The translations under genes were made by a program, and so were the position numbers. Positions 17,794-27,111 of a DNA stretch of 64,000 nt are shown piece by piece (the first letter of the stretch is position 1; each line of letters opens with the position of its first letter). The stretch comes from Sporofaciens musculi (lineage in GTDB: Bacteria > Bacillota > Clostridia > Lachnospirales > Lachnospiraceae). The stretch is taken from contig NZ_WUQX01000001.1 in NCBI RefSeq assembly GCF_009830285.1, forward strand, positions 1,364,501 through 1,428,500, in the 5' to 3' direction. The notes beneath the pieces are model-generated. The model made no database searches. It saw only the letters and a list, made by a program, of their open reading frames with translations, and was not told the origin of the DNA.

Positions 17794-18396
17794 ATGTCAA
17801 AACGGGTCATCTCTATAAACCGATTGTTCGGAAGTAATGGAAGGAATATTGGAAAGGCTTTGTCTGAGGAGTTGGGAATCCACTGCTATGACAAGGATTT
17901 GATACAGATTGCAAGCAAAGAGCAGGGGCTTCCCTATGAGGAGCTTCTTAAGGTGGATGAGAAGCGTGCCAGTCAATGGCGTTATCCGTTGGAGGAGCCT
18001 GCACAGATGGAGTCTCAGTACCGTTTTTATCCGATGAATGATGTGCTCTTTCAGGCGCAGCAGGATATTATCCGGTTTATTGCCAAGCGGGAGGAATGTA
18101 TTTTTATTGGGCGCTGTGCAGGACAGATTCTGGGAGAAGACTGTCTGAAAGTTTTTATCCATGCGCCCTTTGAATACAGGGTGCAGGTGGCTGCCAAGCG
18201 TATGGAGATTCCGGAGAGGGATGCGCGTACATATGTAAAGAAGGCAGATAAGGAGAGGCGCAGCTTCTATGAGTATTTTACAGATGAAAAGTGGATGGAT
18301 ATGAGTACCTATGATATATGCATTGACAGCAGCCGGTTTATAAAAGAACAGATTGTTAAGATGCTGAAAGTGGCGTATGAGAGTATGGGGGCGTAG
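17794..18396 (+). CDS. cytidylate kinase-like protein
   Basis: The 200-residue protein starts KRVISINRLFGSNGRNIGKAL, a P-loop-like segment of the cytidylate-kinase-like (Cmk2) family in which the loop is altered from the classical GxxGxGK. It continues with YDKDLI, FIGRCAGQIL and the lid region AAKRMEIPERDARTYVKKADKERRSFYEYF. Such proteins probably phosphorylate nucleotides or a related small molecule; their true substrate is not established. The gene stands alone with its own likely promoter (a TATAAT-like run at about 17752) and AAGGAG before ATG. It is unrelated to the neighbouring sugar genes. Confidence 0.8.
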   Translation: MSKRVISINRLFGSNGRNIGKALSEELGIHCYDKDLIQIASKEQGLPYEELLKVDEKRASQWRYPLEEPAQMESQYRFYPMNDVLFQAQQDIIRFIAKREECIFIGRCAGQILGEDCLKVFIHAPFEYRVQVAAKRMEIPERDARTYVKKADKERRSFYEYFTDEKWMDMSTYDICIDSSRFIKEQIVKMLKVAYESMGA

Positions 18397-18453
18397 AGCT
18401 GGTGTAGAAGCGGATGTCTGTGAGGGTATGGGAGATAAAGAGGTGAAATAAGC

Positions 18454-18554
18454 GTAACAGTTCAGCCTTCCGGATTCCTGACTGCTCCAATTTATTGGCT
18501 ACTAACCGCTCGGCCTGCCACTGTGAGCAACGCAGTTGCAGGCTGAACTGTTAC
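18454..18554. repeat. 100-base palindromic element
   Basis: GTAACAGTTCAGCC (18454-18467) is perfectly repeated inverted as GGCTGAACTGTTAC (18541-18554). A second, internal hairpin forms between GCCTGCCACTG and CAGTTGCAGGC (about 18514-18543), so the right arm can pair in two ways. It sits between the kinase-like gene and the leader of the giant-protein operon and looks like a mobile palindromic repeat or a structured RNA segment. Confidence 0.6.
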
Positions 18555-18606
18555 AAATAAGCTTACAAAATTTACGAAAAGTGTCGAAAATATACGGAAA
18601 ATGTGC

Positions 18607-18680
18607 TAATATATAAGTGGTTTATCAATGGTAAGGAAATTAGGGGAAGTGATTCCCCTTGTTTGCTTACCATTTTTTTG
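18607..18680 (+). promoter_or_regulatory. leader with -10 box and intrinsic terminator ahead of the giant-protein operon
   Basis: A possible -10 box TAATAT (18607-18612) precedes a leader that folds into a two-tier hairpin. ATGGTAAG (18628-18635) pairs with CTTACCAT (18666-18673), and inside it AGGGGAA (18642-18648) pairs with TTCCCCT (18653-18659). Seven T residues follow (18673-18679). This is a textbook intrinsic terminator only 35 bases before the start codon of the giant gene and on its strand. It is far too distant to end the previous gene alone (about 230 bases), so attenuation of the operon is plausible. Confidence 0.6.
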
Positions 18681-18714
18681 GTAGAGTTGAAAAATATTTG
18701 GGGATGGGAGAATT

Positions 18715-21700
18715 ATGAAGGATACGATAGTATTTCGTATAGATGTAGATGATGAAAAAAGTTATGCGCTGCTTGCAAATTTTATCTATAAAAGAGAACA
18801 TCATATGGGACTTTCACAGGAGGAGATGGGGCATGTAACTTATAAATATTATATTGGGAATTCATATAGGAAGATTAAACGTTGGGCAAGGAGAATATCA
18901 TTAGACAAAGCGACATATCAATCTGTGAATCAGCCTGTAAATATTAAAAATATAACAGATAAATATGAGATTATATATTGCGTACGGGTCAATAAAGACA
19001 GTGATATAGTAGAACTTTATAATCTGTTTTTGATTAAGCATTATTACGCTGAGCTTAAGATTTTGATTCTGTTTGAGGAATGCGACAGAGCTAATTATCA
19101 TAAGATTTCGCAATTTTTATACCGAATTACAAGCCATGATAAAGATTTTTATGATTCCTGTTTTTTTGTGAGCTGCGGAGAAGAACAGAGGGCGCAGATA
19201 AACAATATAAAGTTATCAAGAAGCTTTATCCCGTTGCAGGTTGTGGATCAGGATAATTTGGTGCGTTTATTCGGGAACAGCACAGAAGTATTGAGTGAAA
19301 AGTATTTACACAGAATACTTAACAATAGAGAGAAAAAGGAAGATCTTGGAGAAAAAGGAGACCTTGTAGAAGGGGGAATTAAGCTGCTTAAGGATATCCG
19401 AAAACAACTGTCCGCAATTCCGGAGGAACAGGCTATCCAGATTTTTCATGAAATGGATATTTTTGCCTTTAATTTATTATGTTATGTAATCAGCGTGAAG
19501 CAAAAGGAAGCTTTTGATTCACTGTTGTTAGAGCGTTATGCCTTTCAGATGCGGCAGTATTCTATGGCAATCCGACAGTTGGCGGAGAATATCGTGTTCC
19601 ATTCAAAGACTGGCTTTGGGGTCATTGCAGTCAGGGTACACAAGCAGAATTCTTCATATATGAAACAGAAATATCATGTGTCTGGTAAAGGAAAAGAACG
19701 TATTTTTTTGGAGGTGATCGTTAGCGATTTTTGCGGCAATAACCTGTCAGGAAATATTGCAGAGAATTTCGTTTCTAATCTTGAGGATGAAGATGATAAA
19801 AAAATACTTAGCGGGTTAAAACCAAGCTCATTTTTTGGGTATGAAAAAGAAGGAGAAGCAGCCAAGTCATGGGAATATTTTTACCGAAATCCGGAAAATA
19901 TAGGAAAACATTATGGGCTTCGGATATTCCAGTCTGTTGTTTCAACGTTTAAAGGTTTTTTCAAGGCAGAGAGCCATAGTGGGTATAGATGTGAATCAGG
20001 AGATTGTTTTTTTACATATCGAGATGAAGGCTCAGAAATATGTATGCCAGGTACACGATACCATATTCTTATGCCTTTAGAGATGATTCAGACGGTAATC
20101 CGGAAACAGGATTTAAGCTTAGACAGCGGGATCAATATCGGTAAACTGGTAAATAATGTTTTGGAATATCGTGTCGGAGATATGAGTATTGCCAGAATCT
20201 CTCCGGCGTTCTTAACGCAAGAGAATAAGAATAGACAGATTGTAGAATTGGCGGATTATATATGTAGTTATTTGAATAAGAATTTTTTTGATACTGTATA
20301 CGTATCTATGGAAAAGGTGGAAGAAAACAGTGGAGAAATTCTGACGAAAGCGTTGATTATGGCGTTTTACCAGTTGAAAAGAGATATATCTGTAGTTCTC
20401 TATCAATGTTCAGACTACCTGAAAAAGAGTATGTTTGAAACTTTGAGGATTTTTTTTAACAATGTTAGCATCGAAGAAATGTTTTATAAATGGAAAGTTC
20501 AAATTGCTTTCTATTCTAAAGAGTTTGAGGAATTAATTATTGATTTGGGCAGTGAAAGTAATACGGATAACATTAATGCATATATTGCAAATATGAAATG
20601 TATTACTTCAACGGAATGGTATTTTAATCAGGACAAAAAAAGATATGATTTAAGTAAAGGGGCAGACAGTTATATACCGTATGATATTCTGCATGAAATC
20701 GAGATTGATGATGAGAAAAGGACAATATTTGAACATTATACGGCAGTCATATTGAATCAGAGTATCCAGACGCCTGATTTTGGATGTAAGCTGGAGAATA
20801 CGCATATGAGGCTAGGCTCTACGATTCATATCGACGAGTTTTATGAAGCCGAGATTTTATTTGAGAATAAACTATTTGTCTCACGTTTTGCATTGCTTCT
20901 GGTCAAAGATATGAAAGACAGTTTGAAAAGCGTTGAAAAACTGACTCTGTATGGATATGGAACCTATTCAGAGACTGTCCTTGTACAGATGATTGATATG
21001 ATTCAGGGCCTTTATCCGAAAGAGATAGATGTAGATTATATTATTCTGGAGAGAGAAGAAGAAAAAAGAGGATTTCTCCATAAAGACAGAATCCGCTATA
21101 ACCGGCTGTTTCAATCAGAAGAAGACCGGATAGATTATTTTAAAGACCGTAAGATTGCAACAATCGTATTGATTAATTCAACATTAAAGACCCATTTACG
21201 GTTAATCAGTTTATTTAAAGAGGAGAATAAAAAGGAGGAGCCGGATGAGAACTGGCTGCTTTGTAATTATGCTGTGTTGCTGATTGGAAATGCAACGGAG
21301 AACCGTTATTGGACACTGGAAGATAAGACGGTAAAACTGGTGAATGGAGTTATCAATCCAACGCCGAGATATTTTGTCCATGCTCATGCTAATTACCAGG
21401 AGCCGTCAGAGTGTGATTATTGCTTTCCGGAAAATCCCCTGGCAGAGATTCCTCTTATTGAGGTAAACGCGGCATCTACAATTCCGAATCAGGGATTTGG
21501 AATCATAAAAGAAGTAAAAGAGCTAAGATTTCACTATCAGCTAATCAAGAAGGAAGAAGACCGATTTAAATGTCTGAAGGATAAGTTCATATATGGTCAT
21601 ATACAGAGAAATGAGAACCATTTTCTCTATTATTTCAAGACAGAAAATTTGTGGATGTGTGAAAAGGAAAGGATCAGAGGTTCGCTACGGGAATGGAAGC

Positions 21701-23349
21701 AGGAATGGAAGCGGGAGGAACGGCTACAATATAATATAATTGTGGCCCCAATGCATTTTAGCAATGCTGGATTTGTAGAACTGGTCAATCAGGAGGCTTT
21801 TGGTGGGAACGCTATCCTGCTGAGAATAGATTTTGATAAAGAATACCGGTGTAATGCATATACGAAATTCTCTTATCTGCGTAATTATGTGGAACAATTA
21901 TATTATAAAGACAAAAAAGGGGTTATCCGTGTTCATTTTGTGGATGATGCAATTATCAGTGGACGTACTTATCACAGGGCAAAAAGCCTGGTTGAATCTG
22001 TACTGGGAATTGATGAAAATTCGTACAAAATCGAGATAAAAATTTTTGATAAGGTATTTGTTATAGTAGACCGCAATTCCATGCATAGCAGAAGGCAGTA
22101 TGTAAAAAATTGTAATGCGGATTTCTATGCGTTTATTCACATTAATATATCATCTCTCCGTAATTATGGAGATTCCTGCATTTTTTGCAACTTGAAAAAT
22201 GAAGCGGAACTTCTTTACAGCACAGCGTCAACAAAGCAGATTGCAGAATACTGGAAGCACTGTATAGAAAAGTTTCAGCTTTATCAACTGGACGAATACA
22301 ATAATAAGCCATTAAAAGATTCGGACAGGGCGTTTAGAAGATTATTTTGTACTCATATGGCGCAGAGAATCCTGGAAGAAAAAAAACATGGAAACGACCA
22401 TGAACAGACAATCTATCTGATTTTAAGATTAGTGTGTAAAGACTATGAAGGCCGCAGAAAAGAAAATAGCAAGGACAGATATGAGTATTTTTTGTCGTAT
22501 CTTAAGTGTATTTCGCGTCCTTTTCTGGTGTTTAGGAGGGCTGTTAAGGAGGCAATATTTGATATCCTTCTATTGTTAATAGAGACGGTTATAAAAGGGA
22601 AAGCATTACGTGACGTGATAAAAACTGTGGAGGGTGAGAAAGCTTATTTAAAGCAAAGGCGGTTGATTCTTCTATTCAATTGGATTGACAAGAATATTTT
22701 GAATGATGCCGAGCTTACAAAGAAGGATAAACGGGATTTGGTAAGGCTTCTGATGAAACAACTGACAGAGTTAAAGAGTAATTACATTATCCGTCCGGAC
22801 AAGATGGAAGCAATCTTTCGGTTTATGGATGGGATGGATGCCGAAAAGAGAGAGTTTGAAATTTATTATATGACTTTAATTGACCGCCTGGTAAGTTCTA
22901 GTTCTGATACAAATAAAAGTATTTGGCTGGATAACCAGATAACTTGCAATGAATTTCAGTATGTCAATGAGGATTACAGGAGATGGATAATATTAGAGAA
23001 TACAAGGGCTTTCCGCGATGGTATTGAAAAATTATACATCATGGCATCCAAGGAATTTCGTCAGAGTTCACAGGAAAGAATAGATGTTTTGAAAAAGCGT
23101 TATGACTATCATAGGGCATATTCCATGTTTGAAGATTTTCAAAATAAAAATGCCGCTGAGTTAGAAGCATACAAAAGAGCCGCAGATGATTTGGAACATG
23201 AAAATATCTTTGAGATTAAGGAACGGATTCAACGTTTTATAAAAAGCTTGCCCCAACTTGAGACAATTGATTTCAGGAAAACTGCCTATAGCCTTGAATG
23301 TGGGAATAAGAATTGGAGTAGAATTTTTATTCAGAGAAAACAATGTTAG
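18715..23349 (+). CDS. giant protein joining a GHKL ATPase and phosphoribosyltransferase-like domains
   Basis: The product has 1,544 residues. A GHKL/HSP90-like ATPase lies at about 275-460: N-box QLAENIVFHS (289-298), G1 box VSDFCGNN (336-343), HYGLRIF (399-405) and the closing strand GTRYHILMP (446-454). Further on are two phosphoribosyltransferase-like modules. The first is degenerate (about 700-835, HIDEFYEAEILF and ATIVLINSTLKTH). The second has an intact PRPP loop, VHFVDDAIISGRTYHRA (about 1073-1089), with IIVAPMHFSNAGF before it. CDYC (900-903) and CIFC (1155-1158) may bind zinc. The last 350 residues are helical. GGGATGGGAG precedes ATG. I know no characterised protein with this layout. 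A PRTase-like effector controlled by an ATPase switch is inference. Confidence 0.72.
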   Translation: MKDTIVFRIDVDDEKSYALLANFIYKREHHMGLSQEEMGHVTYKYYIGNSYRKIKRWARRISLDKATYQSVNQPVNIKNITDKYEIIYCVRVNKDSDIVELYNLFLIKHYYAELKILILFEECDRANYHKISQFLYRITSHDKDFYDSCFFVSCGEEQRAQINNIKLSRSFIPLQVVDQDNLVRLFGNSTEVLSEKYLHRILNNREKKEDLGEKGDLVEGGIKLLKDIRKQLSAIPEEQAIQIFHEMDIFAFNLLCYVISVKQKEAFDSLLLERYAFQMRQYSMAIRQLAENIVFHSKTGFGVIAVRVHKQNSSYMKQKYHVSGKGKERIFLEVIVSDFCGNNLSGNIAENFVSNLEDEDDKKILSGLKPSSFFGYEKEGEAAKSWEYFYRNPENIGKHYGLRIFQSVVSTFKGFFKAESHSGYRCESGDCFFTYRDEGSEICMPGTRYHILMPLEMIQTVIRKQDLSLDSGINIGKLVNNVLEYRVGDMSIARISPAFLTQENKNRQIVELADYICSYLNKNFFDTVYVSMEKVEENSGEILTKALIMAFYQLKRDISVVLYQCSDYLKKSMFETLRIFFNNVSIEEMFYKWKVQIAFYSKEFEELIIDLGSESNTDNINAYIANMKCITSTEWYFNQDKKRYDLSKGADSYIPYDILHEIEIDDEKRTIFEHYTAVILNQSIQTPDFGCKLENTHMRLGSTIHIDEFYEAEILFENKLFVSRFALLLVKDMKDSLKSVEKLTLYGYGTYSETVLVQMIDMIQGLYPKEIDVDYIILEREEEKRGFLHKDRIRYNRLFQSEEDRIDYFKDRKIATIVLINSTLKTHLRLISLFKEENKKEEPDENWLLCNYAVLLIGNATENRYWTLEDKTVKLVNGVINPTPRYFVHAHANYQEPSECDYCFPENPLAEIPLIEVNAASTIPNQGFGIIKEVKELRFHYQLIKKEEDRFKCLKDKFIYGHIQRNENHFLYYFKTENLWMCEKERIRGSLREWKQEWKREERLQYNIIVAPMHFSNAGFVELVNQEAFGGNAILLRIDFDKEYRCNAYTKFSYLRNYVEQLYYKDKKGVIRVHFVDDAIISGRTYHRAKSLVESVLGIDENSYKIEIKIFDKVFVIVDRNSMHSRRQYVKNCNADFYAFIHINISSLRNYGDSCIFCNLKNEAELLYSTASTKQIAEYWKHCIEKFQLYQLDEYNNKPLKDSDRAFRRLFCTHMAQRILEEKKHGNDHEQTIYLILRLVCKDYEGRRKENSKDRYEYFLSYLKCISRPFLVFRRAVKEAIFDILLLLIETVIKGKALRDVIKTVEGEKAYLKQRRLILLFNWIDKNILNDAELTKKDKRDLVRLLMKQLTELKSNYIIRPDKMEAIFRFMDGMDAEKREFEIYYMTLIDRLVSSSSDTNKSIWLDNQITCNEFQYVNEDYRRWIILENTRAFRDGIEKLYIMASKEFRQSSQERIDVLKKRYDYHRAYSMFEDFQNKNAAELEAYKRAADDLEHENIFEIKERIQRFIKSLPQLETIDFRKTAYSLECGNKNWSRIFIQRKQC

Positions 23350-24971
23350 AAGAAGAGATAGAAGAAGAAAACGAACATGCCACAAGCGAACAGTTAAAGA
23401 GATTAATCAATCAAGAATGTGACAGTTATCAGTATGGTAATTTTTATAAAGTATTAAATCAGGATGAATATATGGATAGCGGGGAAATTTCTTCGGACGG
23501 TGCAGATATGATTGTGTGCTGTATGGAGATACTGAAGCTGTGCAGAGAGTCGGAGACAAAAGTGCTGGATAAGGTAGAGGAACTTGCGGCGTTGTTTAAA
23601 ATTATTCTTAGGGCAGACAGAGTCCAATTTATTATTGAGAATGAGGACAATAATAATCTGGATGAGTGGAAAGGAAATATTGAAAACAAATATAATTAAA
23701 TTGTGAAACAGTGTGGCAGTGAACATCCGCCTGAGCTCCATATAAGAGGGAAAAAACACTATTCTGTGATTGTTGAGAAAGCGGATAATGAAGATGGTAA
23801 TACTGATTTATCCAAAGAAGTGGATATATTACTGTCTGACATGGTTCAAAGCAAAGACAGACTGAGCAATTATAGAATGGACAGGGAACATGGAATCGTG
23901 ATATGGGAGCTTGAAAACAGCCAAAGGAGTATTTGGATCTGTATCGAGAATAAAAGCTGGACTGGGGATGGAGCGGGCCGAGAACTTAAGATTGCACGGG
24001 ATATGCGGAGGGTGATGGTATTCTATCAGGAGTTGAAGAAAAAGATATTCAATCCGGAGAACGATGATTTTCTGAATGAGATATCACGTTTCCGCAAGGA
24101 ACAGCGTATTTATAATAGCAATAAGGTTTATACCCATACAAAAGACTACCAGCAGGAGATGCAGTTTGAACATGCGTCCAGATACTTTATGGAGGGGCAT
24201 GAGAAGGAAAACATTGGGGAAAACTATGCTTCCTATATTTTGAACCTGCTGGCAGATATTAATGTAAGCAGATATTATCGCGATGGACTACATAAAAGAA
24301 TATATAAGTATGAGAAAAAGATAGAAAAACATGCGTCTTGGGGATAGCTTTCAGCGGTGTTTCGAGACAGTACGACATTCGTGTATCGTGAGAGCGACGG
24401 CGAAAAGGTATCTGTCAGGCTTGAGGTTCTGGATATAGACGAATATACCCGTATTTTGTGTGAAGACAGCAGCCGTTCCGTGCAGGAGCTTACCTTGCTG
24501 ATCTATTCTTTGATTTTGAATGCGGCAGAGCAGGGACGGGGAATAAGAGAAATTCAGAAGGAAATCTCCAATCCGCATGTGCAAAAAGAACAGAAATGTG
24601 TTATAGTAAAGTTATATAAGGAAGGGGGAGATCTTATCATAGAGAATGAATGTGAAGATTTTGTACATCCGGAACAAATAGAACGGTATCAGGATCGTGT
24701 GCCTGAGTCAGAGGAGGACGGTATTTCGTTCTGGAGTTTTAATTGTTATATAAAACAGTGCATAAATTCTCTAATATTGTCAAAAATGAAAGAAACAGAA
24801 GAAAATATCCAAAGAGGCGAAATAGAGCCGGAAAAGATACGAAGCCTTGGAAGATGGATTGAGAAGCTGGCTGGCAGAGAATGTGAGATTCAGTCAGAAG
24901 GTTATGAAGTGGAAGGTAGAAATTATTTTAAAGTGAAGATTCCGATTTTTATAGAAAAATATCAGTATTAA
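23343..24971 (+). pseudogene. GAF/GHKL histidine-kinase-like protein interrupted by two in-frame stops
   Basis: ATG at 23343 overlaps the stop of the giant gene (ATGTTAG). One frame runs to 24971 but is cut by TAA (23697-23699) and TAG (24345-24347). The joined product would be about 540 residues. It has a GAF-like region (ELAALFKIILRADRVQFII, through GIVIWELEN), a helical DHp-like segment with HTKDYQQ, and a GHKL-type end with LILNAAEQGRG and NYFKVKIPIFI. Neither downstream piece has a convincing ribosome site; the GTG codons at 23703 and 24357 are poor starts. Both stops are one C-to-T change from glutamine codons. Three separate small genes in one frame remain possible. I infer a kinase partner of the receiver-like protein encoded after the insertion sequence. 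Confidence 0.6.
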
Positions 24972-25096
24972 TTACGGAAAGAAAGACCAACTATTAAAAG
25001 TCAAGTAGATAATTGAAAAAATTCAAAAGAAATTTTGTAAAAAAGAGTATGACAATAAGGCCTGCTGTCAGGCAAGCCGGCATGGGTTAAAAGGAT

Positions 25097-26266
25097 TTAC
25101 ACTTTTGGAACGTAAGGCCGATTGTTTTTTAGGACGGCATAAATGATGTTGCACATTTTTCTAGCAACAGCTCCAACACATGTCAAATGATGTTTGCCTT
25201 CTGCCCTCTTTTTCTGGTAATAGACACTTAATACGGGGTCTCTAAAAGAAGCGATTAGAGCGGACTGAAAAATGGCTTTCCGCAAATAAGGTGATCCGCG
25301 TTTGCTCATTACATTGTGGGCTGCTTCAAATTCACCGGATTGTGTAACAGTGGCATCGAGACCGGCAAAAGCCACCAGCTTTCTGGGGCTGTCAAATTTG
25401 GAGATATCGCCTATCTCGCTAAGAATGGTCGCTCCTGTGACAGTGCCAATTCCAGTAATGGTAGTAATGGGGGATTCCAGTTTTTCCATGATACTGGAAA
25501 TTTCCGCTTCCGTTTCTGTTACCTGTTTTTCAATAAAAGAAATCTGCTCGATCAGTGATTTGAGCTGGAACGTGAAGCTGTTTTTGGCAAAGGTAACGCC
25601 GAAAGAAGAGGATGCAGCAGCTTTTAACTGTTCCGTTTTCGCAGCGCCGACTTTCTGTCTGCTAAGTTGTGCAAGAAGTTCCGCCAAGGTTTCAGATGAA
25701 ACCGATTCAAAATCAATCGGTGAAGAAAACTGGAGAAGGATTTCTTTTGAGGTCTTGCCGAAAATGTCGGAAAAGATGGACTGGTATTCGGGGAATACCT
25801 GATCCAGAACACAGACAACTTTCCGTTTTAAATCACTGATGGATTCCACAAGATAAGTGCGGAAGCGAGTCAGGGTACGCAGAGAAAACAGAGCTTCGTC
25901 TGCAAGCCTGGTTTCCACGAACTGCCCATACCGGATCAGGTCAGCGATCAGGAGGGAATCAATGATGTCATTTTTGCGTTTGCGGATTTCTGTTCCCCTG
26001 CGCCATCCATCGGTTTGGATAGGGTTGATAACATGGAGAAGGAAACTTTTCTCAAAGAGGAAAGAGTAAACGGAAAGCCAGTAGTGGCCAGTAGCTTCCA
26101 TACCGATCTCAAAATCAGAGGGGTTTAAAGAATAAGAAGCGAGTTTGGAAAACAACGCATTTCCGCCATCCGAAGTATTGGGAAAGGAAAAAGCTTTGAA
26201 TACTACTTTGCCAGTATCATCCATCATGGAAGCAACATGATTATTTTTACCAATATCAATGCCCAC
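25097..26266 (-). CDS. IS110-family transposase
   Basis: The 389-residue protein has the N-terminal DEDD RuvC-like domain (GIDIGKNNHVAS, EATGHYW, KNDIIDSLLIADL) and the C-terminal Transposase_20 domain with ITGIGTVTGATILSEIGDI, LVAFAGLD and the serine-bearing SKRGSPYLRKAIFQSA. These enzymes move the element as a DNA-RNA guided recombinase. The annotated start is GTG at 26266, but GAGGTG (26285-26280) and an ATG at 26274 suggest the normal start was MFVGIDIGK. The five-T run between that ATG and GTG puts them out of frame, so the start may carry a homopolymer indel. The rest of the gene is intact. Confidence 0.92.
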   Translation of the reverse strand: MGIDIGKNNHVASMMDDTGKVVFKAFSFPNTSDGGNALFSKLASYSLNPSDFEIGMEATGHYWLSVYSFLFEKSFLLHVINPIQTDGWRRGTEIRKRKNDIIDSLLIADLIRYGQFVETRLADEALFSLRTLTRFRTYLVESISDLKRKVVCVLDQVFPEYQSIFSDIFGKTSKEILLQFSSPIDFESVSSETLAELLAQLSRQKVGAAKTEQLKAAASSSFGVTFAKNSFTFQLKSLIEQISFIEKQVTETEAEISSIMEKLESPITTITGIGTVTGATILSEIGDISKFDSPRKLVAFAGLDATVTQSGEFEAAHNVMSKRGSPYLRKAIFQSALIASFRDPVLSVYYQKKRAEGKHHLTCVGAVARKMCNIIYAVLKNNRPYVPKV

Positions 26267-26289
26267 AAAAACATAAGAACACCTCGAAA

Positions 26290-26540
26290 AAAGATTTCAG
26301 ATTGGGAGACCACTCATCTAATAAGCGCCACTACCTTGTGCTAAATACGGAGAGAAGCCATAAGGCAACCAACATCCAACTCATACGCGGAAAGCTTATT
26401 AGAGAGAGGGATCAGTCTTTCAAGTACGAGCAGAATCGCTCAAGGAGAAAACGATCATCCTCTCAATCTAATAAAACAATTATCTCCTATCAGACTGGAG
26501 ATGTAAAGAAGTAGGTCTAAGGGGTTATAGGTATCCCTCG
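26290..26540 (-). ncRNA. candidate bridge RNA region of the IS110 element
   Basis: About 250 bases upstream of the transposase start carry no credible gene. Elements of the IS110 group encode their guide (bridge) RNA at this place, on the transposase strand. An inverted repeat, CTAATAAGC near 26319 and GCTTATTAG near 26396-26404, encloses about 75 bases and could form the base of a large loop. A 70-codon plus-strand frame across the region has odd composition and no ribosome site. The assignment rests on position and one stem only. Confidence 0.4.
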
Positions 26541-26577
26541 AACAACCTAAATACATTATACAAGGAGGAGGATCAGA

Positions 26578-27108
26578 ATGAAAGATATAGTAATTGTAGA
26601 AGATAAACTAAAAAAAGGAATTTCACTTGCACAACAGTTTAAGGAGTTAGAGAAAAAGCGGTCGGATTTAGAATTTAAGGTGACAACGGTATGTTACTTT
26701 AAGCCCAATATGGAAGCGGCTAAAGAAGAAATTGAAAAGTGCGGAAAGCAAGAATTTGAAGTCCTGCCTGTTTCTCTGTGGAATTTTGACGAGACGATGG
26801 ACAGATATAAGGATTCTGACGGAGGGCGTTCGGTGATTATTATGGATTTCCAACTGGACGGGGACGGTTCAGGCGAAGTCCCGATGCGCAGGGTTAATAT
26901 CCGCTATGCAAGAAGAAACAAAAATGACTCGGATAAACTTTGGTTCTATACGGGTACAGGAACCAATAATTATAATATATTGTGCGAGTTGGTGGGGAAG
27001 GAGCATGTGCTTGGAGTGAAGGAATCAGGGATCGATTATCTTCGGCTGGACTTGGAGGACGATAAGTTTATCCGTGTTTTAGAAAAAAGTGGGGCAGGCG
27101 GGGTGTAA
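26578..27108 (+). CDS. receiver-like (response-regulator) protein without output domain
   Basis: The 176-residue protein begins DIVIVEDKLKKG with the acidic pair E8-D9. It carries VIIMDFQLDGDGSG with the probable phospho-acceptor D90, LWFYTGTG with T125, and VLGVKES with K148. These are the four conserved sites of a phospho-receiver. An extra stretch between the first and third strands makes it longer than the usual 120 residues. No DNA-binding domain is present, so it probably acts by protein contact. AAGGAGGAGG precedes the ATG. The DUF2971-like gene follows after three bases. Its likely partner is the interrupted kinase-like gene on the other side of the insertion sequence. Confidence 0.7.
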   Translation: MKDIVIVEDKLKKGISLAQQFKELEKKRSDLEFKVTTVCYFKPNMEAAKEEIEKCGKQEFEVLPVSLWNFDETMDRYKDSDGGRSVIIMDFQLDGDGSGEVPMRRVNIRYARRNKNDSDKLWFYTGTGTNNYNILCELVGKEHVLGVKESGIDYLRLDLEDDKFIRVLEKSGAGGV

Positions 27109-27111
27109 CCT

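Larger units (their letters stand above)
25050..26545 (-). mobile_element. IS110-type insertion sequence, ends approximate
   Basis: An IS110 transposase gene with non-coding flanks lies between the kinase-like gene (ends 24971) and the receiver-like gene (starts 26578), which share strand and probable operon. IS110 elements usually lack inverted termini, so ends cannot be fixed by eye. A small GCCTG/CAGGC hairpin at 25060-25073 lies near the probable right end, and the long non-coding stretch 26267-26540 fits the upstream end. Confidence 0.65.

Noticed and set aside
18454..18554. CRISPR-like repeat
   Set aside because: There is one palindromic unit only, with no spaced direct repeats and no cas genes nearby.
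23343..24971. Stop-codon reassignment (TAA/TAG read as Gln)
   Set aside because: TAA and TAG end many other genes in the window at normal family lengths, so the code is standard here.
26302..26514. 70-codon plus-strand frame upstream of the IS110 transposase
   Set aside because: No ribosome site, odd Lys/Arg/Ser-rich composition, and it lies in the part of the element expected to encode the guide RNA.
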